Part shown: piece by piece, positions 34,787 through 45,252 of the stretch | Layout: each line of letters opens with the position of its first letter | Numbering within the stretch: the first letter of the stretch is position 1 | DNA from: Nannochloropsis salina CCMP1776 | Taxonomy: Eukaryota; Sar; Eustigmatophyceae; Eustigmatales; Monodopsidaceae | Assembly (NCBI GenBank): GCA_004565275.1 | Contig: SDOX01000017.1 | Location: forward strand, 477,898-541,897 | Direction of reading: 5' to 3' | Length of the DNA: 64,000 nt | Notes under the pieces: generated by a model | The model's input: the letters and a program-made list of their open reading frames with translations, nothing else | Databases searched by the model: none | Told to the model about the DNA's origin: nothing | Program-made: the position numbers and the translations under genes

Positions 34787-36080
34787 ATGACTTTTCAATC
34801 TGGCCCCTGCTTCCTCCCACCATGCGACAGATCCCTCACCGCGCGAACACCTATGGTATGCTGGTACAACTTTTCGCCGCATTTGACCTGGCACCTGAAC
34901 GCCCTCGTCAACGACATCAAGACCCGCCCTCTTGAAACCCTCCTTCGCCCGGATAAAGCGTACGTGCAAAGCTCGGACCCCTTTGCCCCCATCCTTGTGC
35001 TCTGCCTCTGGTTCATCGCGCTCACCGGCCTGCTGGGCGCGGTTACCCAAGAATTCTCCTGGGTGGATCGGATCTGGTCGGTCGCCCCCCCCTTGTACGC
35101 TTGGTTGTTCGCGCTGCACCCGTACGTGGCGTTGGACACGGTCTGGCCGACGACTGTGTCCGAGTGCATGACCCGCCCATTTCTGTTGGCTGGTCTCGCG
35201 TCTCTGTGGGGCCTCCGACTCACCTACAACTTCTGGCGCAAGGGGGGATACGCTGGGGGCGGAGAAGACTATCGATGGGAGGAGATCAGGACATGGTTCT
35301 CCTTTTCTACCTTGCAGCTCTTCAACGTGGTGTTTATTGCCTTCTTTCAGGTGCCTTGACGACGCTTCCTTTTCCCCACTCCGTTTCTTTTCGTGCCAAA
35401 TTTCTCCCCTGCCCTCTTGGCGATACCCGGCCACTCACGGTTCCTCTTCCTCTACCCTGTAGAACATTCTCCTCTTCCTCCTCATTGCCCCCGCTTATCT
35501 CGCCTGGGTGGGCAGGACCTACCATGCCCTCACCCTCGTCGACGTCGTCCTCGCCTCCCTCTTCCTCCTCCTACTCCTCGTCGAGACCGTGGCCGATCAA
35601 CAACAATGGGTCTTCCAACGTCAAAAATACCAAGCCCTCTTTCAACGTCCCAGCCGAAAGCGCCGCGCCTCCCTCCGGGCAACCACCGCGGAATCTCCGG
35701 CCCGTCCCCCGAAAACCCCCGACACCTCCATCCCCCTCGTCAGCGGGGACATCGCCGACGGTTTCCTGCAGTCAGGCCTCTTCGCCTTCTCCCGGCACCC
35801 AAACTTCTGGGCGGAGATGTCCTTGTGGTGGGTTTTCCATCTCTTTGCCTACCCGGCCGCGGGCATTCACTTGGAACGACGGCACGATTGGAACAACTTC
35901 GCACGCTGGCCGTTCTGGGCAAATTGGACGGCCGTGGGGCCTCTCCTCTTGACCTTCCTCTTTCAAGGCTCCACCTCGCTCACAGAGGAGCTCAGCGCCC
36001 GCAAATATCCGCAGTACCGGCGCTACCAAAAGCGAGTGTCCCGGCTCCTGCCTTGGACTCCCAAGGCGCGGAAGGACTGA
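34787..36080 (+). CDS. DUF1295 / steroid 5-alpha-reductase-like membrane protein, two exons
   Basis: Exons 34787-35350 and 35463-36080 (donor TTTCAG|GTGCCT, acceptor CCCTGTAG) join in phase 0 to 393 residues. About seven TM segments. Family hallmarks: QEFSWVDRIWSVAPPLYAWL in the N-terminal half, GLRLTYNFWRKGGY, and near the C-terminus GLFAFSRHPNFWAEMSLWWV, the NADPH-binding region shared with steroid 5-alpha-reductases and isoprenylcysteine methyltransferases. RKYPQYRRYQKRVSRLLPW ends the domain. The substrate is unknown in most DUF1295 proteins; reduction of a sterol or lipid double bond is the family inference. A Pro/Ser/Thr-rich linker (about 245-285) between TM helices is longer than usual. 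Confidence 0.82.
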
Positions 36081-36416
36081 GGGGGGAGGGAAGGGCGGGG
36101 GGAGGGAGGTGGACCCCACGAGGGGCCACCAGATGACGGCAAATTGAGAAGAGGAAGGCAGAGACGGTGACCCATTATATCATGGGTGTGCGGAGCTTGG
36201 AAGGATGCCTGACCCCCCCCCCCCCAAAAAAAAAACACCAGAAGTGGGACCCCCAGCCCAAAAGAAAGCACCTATTTCTTCCCTCTTTGCCTTCTATGAT
36301 GCTCGATCACTGCAGTCGTGGCTTTCTTCCCACCTCTTCCCTCTCAAAATCCCCATCCCTCTCGCCAGAAGGCCCTTCCCAAACTCTCCCTCCTCCCCTC
36401 CGCCCTCCTCCCTCCC
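36081..36416. other. Convergent spacer with a C/A homopolymer
   Basis: About 335 bp between convergent stops, containing a run of about 13 C followed by 10 A at 36213-36235. No gene. Confidence 0.5.
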
Positions 36417-37725
36417 TTATTCTTCCACTCGCGCAAGATGAATCTCCAGCTCCCCCTGAGCCTCCCCCCGCTCCGTCTCCTCCCCTCCCTCCTCTTTTTC
36501 GTCTCCAAACGGGTCCTCAAGGGGCAATGTGGTCTCGATGGGAAAAGAGAGCCCCCTCAGAGGCAGGCGCACCCGGCCCAAGGGATGGTCCCTCCAACTC
36601 ATCTTATTCACAATCAACACCTCCAAGACGTTGTCCTCCGTGGTCGGGACGCGGAGGAACTGCGGGTCATGTCGCCAGTCGGGGGCGTCTTGGGGAGGCG
36701 CGGTGTTGATCCGACTCTTGTACCACTGGCCTTCGTCCAGGGCTGCTCTTCGGACCTCGCCGTGCCCACCTGTCAGGGGCAGGATGCGGAGTTGGCACAG
36801 AGTGTCCAGCCGCTCGGGTTCCACCGGCTTTTCCAAGCCCCGGGCTGCGAGTTCGATGCGAAGGTGGGTGCTCGCACCTTCCCCGCTCCCGTCCCGGGCC
36901 CCGAACCTCCCCTCCCCCGTGTTTTCCCTCCCTCCCCCTCTCTTCCTGCCTCCTTTCCCAGGCCTCGACTGCTCGGCCCCTGATGCACCCAAAGCGATGC
37001 CGAGGTGGGGAAGGAGGAAGGGGCGGAGGGTGCCGTAGACGAGCCGGGCGCCCTGGGTCTTGGGGTTGAACGCCCATGCCAGAAAGAGGAGCTTCCCCAA
37101 GTAGTACAAAGGGAGACGGCTGAGAGGCAGGAAGGTCTCCAACAGATTCAGGGCGTTGAAGAGGAGGAAGTATTGGATGAAGAACTTGATGACGTGCGCC
37201 TCCTGCACCTTGATGGCCTTGAGGGCGCCGAGGAGTGGGTAGGCCAAGCCGACCAGGAGCCTGAGGGCCCGGGGAGGCGACGGGGAGGGGTGAGAAGGTG
37301 TATTGGGATTCATTCTGTGCATCCATCCATGAGGGACGATTCTTCTCGAGGAATTGAGGGGGGTGAAGTGAAATATGCTGGCCGGACATGGTCGCCGCGG
37401 GAGGCAAAAGCCCAGTGAATTTTATTTAGCCAATCAGGTCTAGGACACACGAAGAAGAGAGTTTCAACAGCACATTTCTGCCTATGACTTACGCGACGCC
37501 CTCCATGCTAACAAGAAGGACCAAAAGAAGGACCAGAGATGAGCTGCCAAGGATGAACAGTGCAGGGGCTGGCACGTTCACTTTCTTCTCCATGTCCAAC
37601 AGCGAGGAACGCATCGTGAGCGAGGGATACTGTTCCATCTGGCGCTCCACCTTTTTGAGCACGTTGTCCTTCATTATCGTGAGCCTTTGCATGGGCGTCT
37701 GGCCCTGCGCGCCTCCGCTGCTCAT
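36417..37725 (-). CDS. REEP/HVA22 (TB2/DP1) ER-shaping protein fused to a C2-like domain, two exons
   Basis: Exons (plus coordinates) 37493-37725 and 36417-37260 join to 358 residues (donor GC|GTAAGT, acceptor CCCTCAG|G). Exon 1 gives the N-terminal family segment, ending DMEKKVNVPAPALFILGSSS and a TM hairpin half. Exon 2 continues LLVGLAYPLLGALKAIK, then LLFNALNLLETFL, GKLLFLAWAFNPKTQGA and YGTLRPFL, the TB2/DP1/HVA22 core that bends ER tubules. A basic Gly/Arg-rich linker follows, then about 150 residues resembling a C2 domain: LRIELAARGLEKP, QWYKSRINTAPP, the strand FLRVPTTEDNVLEVLIVNK, then WRDHPLGRVRLPLRGL. Asp ligands for Ca2+ look poorly kept, so it may be a lipid- or protein-binding C2. 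Read separately, exon 2 alone looks N-terminally truncated; the splice explains it. Confidence 0.78.
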
Positions 37726-38529
37726 GCTGGTGCCGGGCCTTGATGCAATGGAGCAAAAGGCTCGAGATATGACTGCGTTAAGCCCCTCTTTTCCTTCTGT
37801 GAAGTAGCGAGACGGGTGAGTGCACGCCCGTCAATATCACTGGCAATAGGATTAAGTTCATGGAATGTTGACGGCGGTGTCAATTTATGTGCCCGCGGTC
37901 TGAATGGGCAACCTCGATAAAGTTATCTTTTTTACAGTGACCTGCCCGATGTTGGTCAAGTCCTGTCACGCCTTAGTCTATGTCACTGTCAGATTGCCCC
38001 GTTTTGGCTTGATCCCTTCCTTTTCACAACATGATCATTGCATGCTCGTTCACCACGTTTGTGGCTGTCAGCTTCATGTCAGGATTGACGAAGTTTAGGG
38101 ACATGTTTCTTTCAGTAACGCGGTATGAAGAAGTAAGCGAGGCGACAGCGAGGTACAGCCAAGGGCCATCGCCATGATTACCAGGTTTTGTCGCAGCAAC
38201 AGGGAGCCCAAACCCTCAAACAATAATGTGCACTGAACATGAATGAATCATCTGGTGGTTGTGGGCGTACAGATTAAAGAGCTTTTTCACAGGATGGCTG
38301 AAAGGACGTGTGGAAGTAGTAGATAACACACTACGCGCAAGCTCTTGTGTGATGTCCAATGCGAGTGAGTGCTCTCTCTTTGGAAAAGGATGTGCGCTGA
38401 AAAATTACGCCGGCACGTACACAGAAGAAATAAATCATGATAGAACAAAGGTCGGACGACGCACAATTTTTTCCTTTGACGGCGTCTCGTCCCTAATTAC
38501 ATGGTTGGGTATTTAACATGGAAAGGCAC
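37726..38529. other. Intergenic region upstream of the REEP gene
   Basis: About 800 AT-rich bp between the PEX1 stop and the REEP-C2 start on the same strand. No supported coding sequence. Confidence 0.5.
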
Positions 38530-41500
38530 TCATTTTAAGGCTGTCCGCAAGTGTTTCCCGTCGTCTGTGGCGCTCGCAACTTTGTAATTCCCCTCACGAG
38601 ACTTCCGAAACTTGTCGTAGATGGCCTGAAGCTTTGCCCTTTCTGCCGGTGGTATCGACGGGCGGGTGGCTGCAAAAGCTGCCCACAGATGTTGCGCGGT
38701 CACCACCACCCCTTCCCCTCCATCCCCGCCCTGCCTGCTCTCCTTCTCTCCGCCCGCTCCATTGCCCGTCTTGGTCGTCCCCATAGCCGCTAATTTCTCA
38801 TGCACCGCCTCCAGTTGCGCCGTGCTGACCATGGCCTGCCAGTCCGCCCCCGTCATCAGGTCCGCCCCGTCCGCCAAGGCCACCTTTTCCAATGCGGCCG
38901 TAGCCTGGGGCGTCAAGCTCATCTTCCGCACCAAGGCTTTCAAAATACCCAGGCTTTCCCCCGCGTCAGGAAACCCCAGGTAGAGTTGCCGGTCCAAACG
39001 CCCCGGGCGCAAGAGCGCCGAGTCCACCAGGTCGGGTCGGGAAGTCGCCCCCATCACGTAGACTCCCGTCCGGCCCTCCACCCCGTCCAAGAAAGTGAGC
39101 AACTGGTTCACCACCCGGTCCGTGACGCCCGTGTTGTCGCTCCCACGCCGCGGCGCCAGGGCTTCGAACTCGTCGAAAAACAGGAGGCAAGGCGCGGCGG
39201 CCGTGGCCCGGGCAAAGAGGGCCCGAACCGCCTGTTCGCTGGCTCCGATGAACTTGTCCAAGACCTCAGGCCCCTTGACCGAGATGAAATTCAGCCCACA
39301 CTCCCGCGCCACCGCCCCTGCCAGCAGGGTTTTACCGCACCCCGGTGGCCCGTGCAGCAACAGACCTGTGGGCAGGCGGGTGGGAAGGCGGGCGTACAGA
39401 GGGGCGAACTTTACGGGCATCTCCAAAATCTCGCGCACTTCGTTTTTGATCTCTTCTAGACCACCCACGTCGGCCCAGCTCGTGCCGGAGGAAGAGAGGC
39501 GGGCGTTCCGATGGGAGGCAGCGCTGAAGCCTTCCAAGGCGTCAGTGACGTCGGCATGGAGGACGGCCGGGCGGGGATCGACGGTCGAGGCGGAGGCCGA
39601 GTCACCAAGCTCGCGCAACGAGCGCCCGACGGCCGCGTGGAGGATCCGGGTGACCAGGACTTCCAGGTCGAGGGATGTGCATCCCTCCAACCGGGCGGCC
39701 AGCTCGGCCACGTCGACGCCGGGGAGAACGGACATGGGCCGGTCGGGCGCAGGCCAGGCAGGGGAGGGCGGGGCGGAGGGCCCAAGGGTGGGAGAGGAGG
39801 GGAAAGAATGGTTGCTGGAGTGCTGGGCGAGGAGCGCGGCCAAGATTGCCTCGCGGGCCTTGGCGTCCAGGGAGGGGATTTCCACCAAACCCTCCACCCC
39901 GCCGGGCCGACGGAGGGAAGCGTGGAGGAGGGTGGGGTCCAGGACGGTGGCGACCAGGGCAACCGCACAACTCACGGTGGCAGCTCCCAAGACGACCCAG
40001 GCCTCGGATGGCGTGCCAGCCTCGATGCGATTTTCCCCCTTCCCGTCCCCTGCGACAGGCGACATTGTTTGCCCCGCGCCCGGCTCCACCCCTACCTCCG
40101 TCGCTCCTTCCCTCCCTCCCTGGGCGCCAGGCCCCGCCTGCCACAGCCTCCTTGCCCCCCCCGCCGCCACCCTCATGACCTCCTCCCGGACTCTCGTCTC
40201 CTCCCGCCCCTCCTCCAGCATCTTCCCGATGGCCTCGGCGATCTCGGCCGCCTGTACATTCGCCTCTCCTGCTTCCTCGTTCTCCGCCGGGCAGAGGGCA
40301 TCCAAGTCGTCCAAAACCAGGAGTGCGGGCGCTTTGGCCGCCGCTTGGGCCATGGCGCCCGCCAATGCTTGGAGCACCGCCTCCATTTTCAGTCCCCGGA
40401 GCGCCAAACACGGCACCCACACCGTCCCCACCGCCCACGGAGACCTGGCCACATGGGCCGTCACGGCATGGACGAGCGTGGTTTTCCCGCTTTCCCGCGC
40501 CCCGTGCACGAGCAGGGCCCCCGGGGGCGGGATCCCGACGCAGACGCGGAGACCGGCCGCCCTCGGGTCCAAAACGGGAGCGAGGTGGCGGAGACAAGCC
40601 TGGACCTCGTCCCAACGACCCTGCAGGCGCCCGGCCCGCCTGCCCCCGCCTCCCCGGGGGGGACTCCCACGTCCACCGTTCGCCGCCAGCTGTCCCCTCC
40701 CACCCACCCCGTACACTTCCTCATGGTCCTCCGTCATCCACGCGCGGGGCAGCACCGTTCCGATCCGCAGGGTGGAGGGCACTCCGTGGAGGCCGATGTA
40801 GACAGGGGTCGTTCGGCCTTCGTCCGTGGGCGGAAGGGAGAGGACGCAGGCCAGAAGGCGTGGCGCGGGCGAGTCACCCGTGGCCGTGGCAGCCGGTGCC
40901 GGGAGGGGGAGGGAAAGGAGGAGAAGCGCACCGTCGGCTAGGAAGACGCCGTGGCTCCCTGTCTGGGCCCGTTCGGTGTCCAGGTAGGCCCGGAAGGCGG
41001 CGCCCACAGCCTGTCCGACAGCACCCGCCTCCTCAAGGGCACAGGTGCGAGTCGTATCTACCTCGGAACTTGGGTCCTGGGGCTGTTGTTTTGACCGTGG
41101 TGGTGCGCGTCGTCGCTGAGAAAGGTTTTTCCCGGGACGCAGGGCCAGAGGGAGCAAGTCCCCGGTGCCCCGCCCCCCGGCCAAGAAAGCCTCTTCCTCC
41201 CCCATCCCTGGCTCGTCTCCGGGAATCTTGGAGATTCGCCTCGGCACGAGCGCGTCGGGCGGGGCGTGGATCCATTGAACGGGTCGAAGGAGGATGTGGG
41301 AGGGGCAGGCGGGAGGATCGTAGGCCAGGGTCAAGAGGCGGAGGCGGACGGCGTCGAAAGCTTGAAGCAAGAGCTGTCGACGTAGACTCTGGCTGAGCAT
41401 CACGTGGCCAGGAAGGACCGAAGGGGAGAGGAGGAGGAGGCCCACGGCGCAGGGGACAGGGGGGCTGGAGGGGGAGGGGGCGGGAGAGGAGGGAGAGGCG

Positions 41501-42537
41501 GGTACGGGTACGAGAGGGGACAGGGGCCGCTCCTTCCAGAGGGCCGCCAGCCGTCCCCGCGAGAAAAGCGAGGCCGCACTCTCACCGTGGCATGGGGCAT
41601 CCTTTCCATTCCCGGCTCCGTGCAAGCCAGCATCGTCCAAAGCTCTGTCCGATGCTGCCTCCCCCCCCCCCCCCCGGGGCCCCACTTCCTCGAAGCCCGT
41701 CACCAGGCTCCCACACCCCTCTTTCTGACCCTCCCTCTTCCCCCTCCCTCTGACCCGCTGGCTTGTCCGTGCCAAGGCCTGGTCGGCAGCGGATGCTGGG
41801 TTCCGCAAGGCCGCTCGGTAGGTGGAGGGGTGGAGTGCGATCACCGTCTGGGCCTGGAAAGGCCAGTCCTGGCGACGTGCAGGCTGGGGCTGCACGCGCA
41901 AAGGCGGGCTCGCAAGAAAGACGGGGGGGGCGTCATCTTCCGGGAAGGGGTGGGCATGGGCCACTGGCGGGGCCCGGAGACAGGGAGCGACCACAACTTC
42001 CGTGGAAGTGCTCAGGCGTTGCGGAGCCCTAGACGACACATTGACGACACGCAATTGCACGAGCTTGTGCGCGTGGATCCAGATCGGCAGGGTTTGACCC
42101 GCGTACACCACGGCAATTTGTCTTAAGATCTCCGCTTCCAAATAGCCTGCGTGCAGTTCCACCAGCTCCCAGTCGTCTGGCGTGCAAGGCTCCAATTCCA
42201 CCCGGCGTGGGAACTCCACCACCAGTGCCCGTTGGACACGTAGCTGCACATTTCTGTGGACTGCCAGCATTGGCCCCAAGCCCAAGCATCGCGCGAATGC
42301 CTCGTCCATCTCCAAGACCTCAGCATTGCCCGCATCGCTCCCTCGTATCGTGCCACCTGAGACGGCCCCGTTCCAACAGACGAAAGCCCGACAATTCTCG
42401 CCGTCAAGTCCCGTCCACTGCAGTTCCAATACCACCGTACCGGAAGATACAGCGGCGTCTTCGCGGAGGCGATGAGTGAAACTTGAAGGGAGGGCGACAA
42501 AGCAATGCCTAAGACCCGGCTTCAATCGCAGGCGCAT
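38530..42537 (-). CDS. PEX1: Peroxin-1, peroxisomal AAA ATPase
   Basis: About 1335 residues from the ATG at 42537 (MRLRLKPGLRHCFVALPSSF, aligning with the family N-terminus); the frame is open 15 codons further but has no ATG there and crosses an acceptor-like site. PEX1 with PEX6 extracts ubiquitinated PEX5 from the peroxisome membrane. Order: PEX1 N-domain (CTPDDWELVELHAGYLEAEI and LPIWIHAHKLVQLRVV), a long variable stretch, D1 AAA at about 670 (Walker A GARESGKTTL, Walker B ALLVLDDLDAL), then the better conserved D2 at about 1040 (WADVGGLEEIKNEVREILEM, Walker A GPPGCGKTLLAGA, Walker B CLLFFDEFEALAPRRG, ATSRPDLVDSALLRPGRLDR). The degenerate D1 and intact D2 are typical of PEX1. A run of about 15 C (plus strand, 41661-41675) lies in the coding sequence as a Gly tract and could be length-variable. 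Confidence 0.92.
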   Translation of the reverse strand: MRLRLKPGLRHCFVALPSSFTHRLREDAAVSSGTVVLELQWTGLDGENCRAFVCWNGAVSGGTIRGSDAGNAEVLEMDEAFARCLGLGPMLAVHRNVQLRVQRALVVEFPRRVELEPCTPDDWELVELHAGYLEAEILRQIAVVYAGQTLPIWIHAHKLVQLRVVNVSSRAPQRLSTSTEVVVAPCLRAPPVAHAHPFPEDDAPPVFLASPPLRVQPQPARRQDWPFQAQTVIALHPSTYRAALRNPASAADQALARTSQRVRGRGKREGQKEGCGSLVTGFEEVGPRGGGGEAASDRALDDAGLHGAGNGKDAPCHGESAASLFSRGRLAALWKERPLSPLVPVPASPSSPAPSPSSPPVPCAVGLLLLSPSVLPGHVMLSQSLRRQLLLQAFDAVRLRLLTLAYDPPACPSHILLRPVQWIHAPPDALVPRRISKIPGDEPGMGEEEAFLAGGRGTGDLLPLALRPGKNLSQRRRAPPRSKQQPQDPSSEVDTTRTCALEEAGAVGQAVGAAFRAYLDTERAQTGSHGVFLADGALLLLSLPLPAPAATATGDSPAPRLLACVLSLPPTDEGRTTPVYIGLHGVPSTLRIGTVLPRAWMTEDHEEVYGVGGRGQLAANGGRGSPPRGGGGRRAGRLQGRWDEVQACLRHLAPVLDPRAAGLRVCVGIPPPGALLVHGARESGKTTLVHAVTAHVARSPWAVGTVWVPCLALRGLKMEAVLQALAGAMAQAAAKAPALLVLDDLDALCPAENEEAGEANVQAAEIAEAIGKMLEEGREETRVREEVMRVAAGGARRLWQAGPGAQGGREGATEVGVEPGAGQTMSPVAGDGKGENRIEAGTPSEAWVVLGAATVSCAVALVATVLDPTLLHASLRRPGGVEGLVEIPSLDAKAREAILAALLAQHSSNHSFPSSPTLGPSAPPSPAWPAPDRPMSVLPGVDVAELAARLEGCTSLDLEVLVTRILHAAVGRSLRELGDSASASTVDPRPAVLHADVTDALEGFSAASHRNARLSSSGTSWADVGGLEEIKNEVREILEMPVKFAPLYARLPTRLPTGLLLHGPPGCGKTLLAGAVARECGLNFISVKGPEVLDKFIGASEQAVRALFARATAAAPCLLFFDEFEALAPRRGSDNTGVTDRVVNQLLTFLDGVEGRTGVYVMGATSRPDLVDSALLRPGRLDRQLYLGFPDAGESLGILKALVRKMSLTPQATAALEKVALADGADLMTGADWQAMVSTAQLEAVHEKLAAMGTTKTGNGAGGEKESRQGGDGGEGVVVTAQHLWAAFAATRPSIPPAERAKLQAIYDKFRKSREGNYKVASATDDGKHLRTALK

Positions 42538-42831
42538 GATTTTGTCTGTCGGTCCGTTGTAGGAGGAACCCTGCAGAGACAATGCAATGTCTCAGTCCGT
42601 TGTAGCCCCCACTCCCTGACCGCAAGAATTTGGTAAAAGTGTACGTGAGAGGAGGAGAGCAATACTTAGCGAATGGTAGAATTGCCTTTTTATCTACTTG
42701 ATGCTTGCACTGTACATGCGGTTCAGCGACAAAGGTTGGCGAGACTTTCCCCGAGGGTTAATAGCTGGAACTGTACCAATTACGAAGTTTTCTGCGGTCT
42801 CACTCGCATCATAATACTCACCGCAGGTAAA
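42538..42831. promoter_or_regulatory. Divergent promoter region, PEX1 / PSMD9
   Basis: About 290 bp between the divergent PEX1 and PSMD9 starts. An acceptor-like TCTCTGCAG on the minus strand at about 42574-42582 suggests that PEX1 may have a 5' UTR intron here. Confidence 0.4.
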
Positions 42832-43756
42832 ATGCCTAATGACGTGCGATCCGAGCTGGAGGAGGTGAGTCGGAGGGTGGTTGTGTTCATAAAGGAATGA
42901 ATGGCATAGGCGTAGTGCGTCCTTAGGGTGGGGAGGTCTCAGCGAGCTTGCAGCATCTGGAACGAAGTACCCAACACCCTCCTGCGTCACCAAATCCGGA
43001 CAGCTCATCAAAGAACGTGATGTCCTTGAGACCGAGGCTGCGGTCATCAAGGATTTCCTAACTTCACCTGGGCCTGGCGGGGCTGCCCCCCCGGGCTTGG
43101 GCGGAGTGCCGCTTGTGGACGCAGAGGGATTTCCAAGAGCGGATATCGATGTTTGGGATGTACGGGTGAAACGAAATCGCCTGGCATGCATCGACACAGA
43201 TCATGCAGAGCTCATGAAACGGATCGAGGAGCTGGTTCAACGGCTTCATCAGGAGGCCAAGACCAGCGCGGGAGTGCGAGGAATGAGCAACAATAGGAGC
43301 ACAAGCAGCAGCACTGGGAGGGATATTGGGGCTCCACCACACACCCACACAGAAGATTCTCAAGCCCAGACAGTTTCTAAGCCTACCGCATGTATGGATG
43401 TGGAAAACAGGTCCATGGAAGAAGGAGGGGGCCCGTCACGTCAACAGCCATTCGCGGTCATAGATCAAGTGTTTCGTGCCTCTCCGGCAGAGGAAGCGGG
43501 GTTGGAAAATGGTGATCTACTCGTCTCTCTAGGCACTGTGAATGCCCAGAATCACAACAACTTTGCGGCCGTCGTAGCTTTGGTCCAGGAAAACGAGGGG
43601 CGCGTGGTCCGGGTGGAAGTGCAACGACCCCGAGAAGGTTTGGCCGGAGGCCCGTCGTCTGCGCCGAGGAAGGAGACCGTGGTCATGTCATTGATCCCAC
43701 ACGCATGGAGCGGGCGAGGACTGCTCGGATGTCATCTGACAGCCATGTCGTCTTGA
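42832..43756 (+). CDS. PSMD9: 26S proteasome assembly chaperone PSMD9/Nas2 (PDZ), two exons
   Basis: Exons 42832-42864 and 42947-43756 give 280 residues. Exon 1 is only MPNDVRSELEE and ends at GAG|GTGAGT. The acceptor is the AG of TCTCAGCGAG; the AG four bases earlier would break the frame. Nas2 escorts Rpt5 during base assembly. The N-terminal helical domain contains LIKERDVLETEAAVIKDFL and the family signature PLVDAEGFPRADIDVWDVR with NRLACIDTDHAELMKRIEEL. A Ser/Thr/His-rich linker of about 75 residues, longer than in yeast or human, leads to the PDZ domain (FAVIDQVFRASPAEEAGLEN, GDLLVSLGTVNAQNH) and the C-terminal WSGRGLLGCHL that matches the human C-terminus. Divergent from PEX1. Confidence 0.88.
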
Positions 43757-45122
43757 GGGTCCTGGCAGGGGGGGGGAGGCTGGGAACAAAGCGGGATGTG
43801 ACACGGGGAGGATGTTGTACAGGGGCACGTTGTCGAAAAAGGGCCGTCTGGAGGGGAGTGGAAGTAGTTGGAAGGGTCCTCAATACCACGTTTTCCCAGC
43901 TCGAAGCAAGGAATTGTGCACGCCTGTCATGGAGGCCTTACTTTTCCTATGTACGAGAAGTTTGTGGAGACGAAAGGGCCTCGGGACGCACCAGGAGAGA
44001 CCGAGACGTAAGGGAACAGCAAAATAGGTCCATGGGTGCTTTGACTACCCCACAAGAGCAATAAAAAGTCTAAGGCAGCATAACTAGACAGCCCAGACCG
44101 ACATTAAGTTGCTTTTGAATTGTGCTTTCTTCCTTGCTCATTTTTGATATGATACATTTTCTCAATTTCAAGCCACTGACCCCACTTTCACGGTGTTTGA
44201 CCAAGCCCCGCCGCTTGATTAGTGCAGATGGTGCGTGCGGTTGAGGGAATCATGCAATTAATCCATCGAGGAACACTCCAAGGAAACTCTACGTTTTTAG
44301 CTTCCTTTTCCTCACACGATGCCCCTCTTGACATGCACTCTAATCAATACATCCTAAAGTACCCACATTTTTTTGGTCCGTTTGTCATTGTCCAAAGAAT
44401 TTTGAGGTTTCCAGGTTCGTGCTCACAACCTACCCCTTTCCCCTGCTTTTGCTGTTAGTCACCAATGGGGGGGCTGCGGCTGACGTACACGTCCATCCGA
44501 CCACGCATTCGAGGGCTGTAAGGGTCTGATTCGCACGCAATGGAAGTGTCGCGTACAGGCCAATGAAAGAGCACACACACTGCACCGGCATTTCCATTGG
44601 GGGCCATGAGAGTGCATAAAAAGTGCAGCATCCTCCGCGACGGAAGTCATGGGGCGTTTCCTCCCGGATCGCCAGCCTGAGAATGCCGAACCCAAGTTAT
44701 CACAAGGAATACATCCAAGAAATATACAAGCCCATACCATACATATTGATTGCTGCAATCATCACTAGACGCGTATCACTTGGTAGCGTATAGAGGAATC
44801 TAGACCATGAATTTTGGTTCCCTCAGGTACGCACTATACAATTAGATAGATAAAACTTGCAAGAGATCAGGAACGAATAATCGTGCCGTGCCACAGTGGG
44901 TGAGTGGATTGAGTTGGAAAGAATGCAGAAATTGTGCACCTCGCCGTTGGAAACAAAGCAGAGTGCAGACTGTGGTGCCGGATCGGGCGGGCTCGGCAAA
45001 GAGTACAATGTATGGTCTAGCGCATGAAGAGAGCGTGGGCTTGGTGGTGTGTTAGGTCAAGAGTGCGTTCTGAGCACACGCGACTGCTTTCTATGGGAGG
45101 CATGTTGATCCGTTCCCGTTCC
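43757..45122. other. Intergenic region
   Basis: About 1.37 kb without a supported gene. Plus frame 43705-44064 overlaps the PSMD9 end in another frame. Several AAT-rich stretches; no recognisable element until the repeats beginning at 45123. Confidence 0.45.
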
Positions 45123-45178
45123 ATCTACCTCTCTGTGCTGTGTGCGTTCAATCTACCTCTCTGTGCTGTGTGCGTTCA
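45123..45178. repeat. Perfect 28-bp tandem duplication
   Basis: The unit beginning ATCTACCTCTCTGTGCTGTG and ending GTTCA is present twice with no mismatch (45123-45150, 45151-45178). The third copy stops after about four bases. It lies immediately left of the inverted repeat. Confidence 0.9.
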
Positions 45179-45252
45179 ATCTTGTTTGTATTGGCAAGAC
45201 ACTGTGCCAGGGTGCTCACGCACAAGTACATGCACGCAGGCCGACGTATGGG

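Noticed and set aside
39095-40941. Long plus-strand frames (568 and 476 codons) opposite PEX1
   Set aside because: Antisense of GC-rich PEX1 coding sequence with no domain content.
44459-44758. 99-codon minus-strand frame
   Set aside because: Short, no motif, in an AT-rich spacer.
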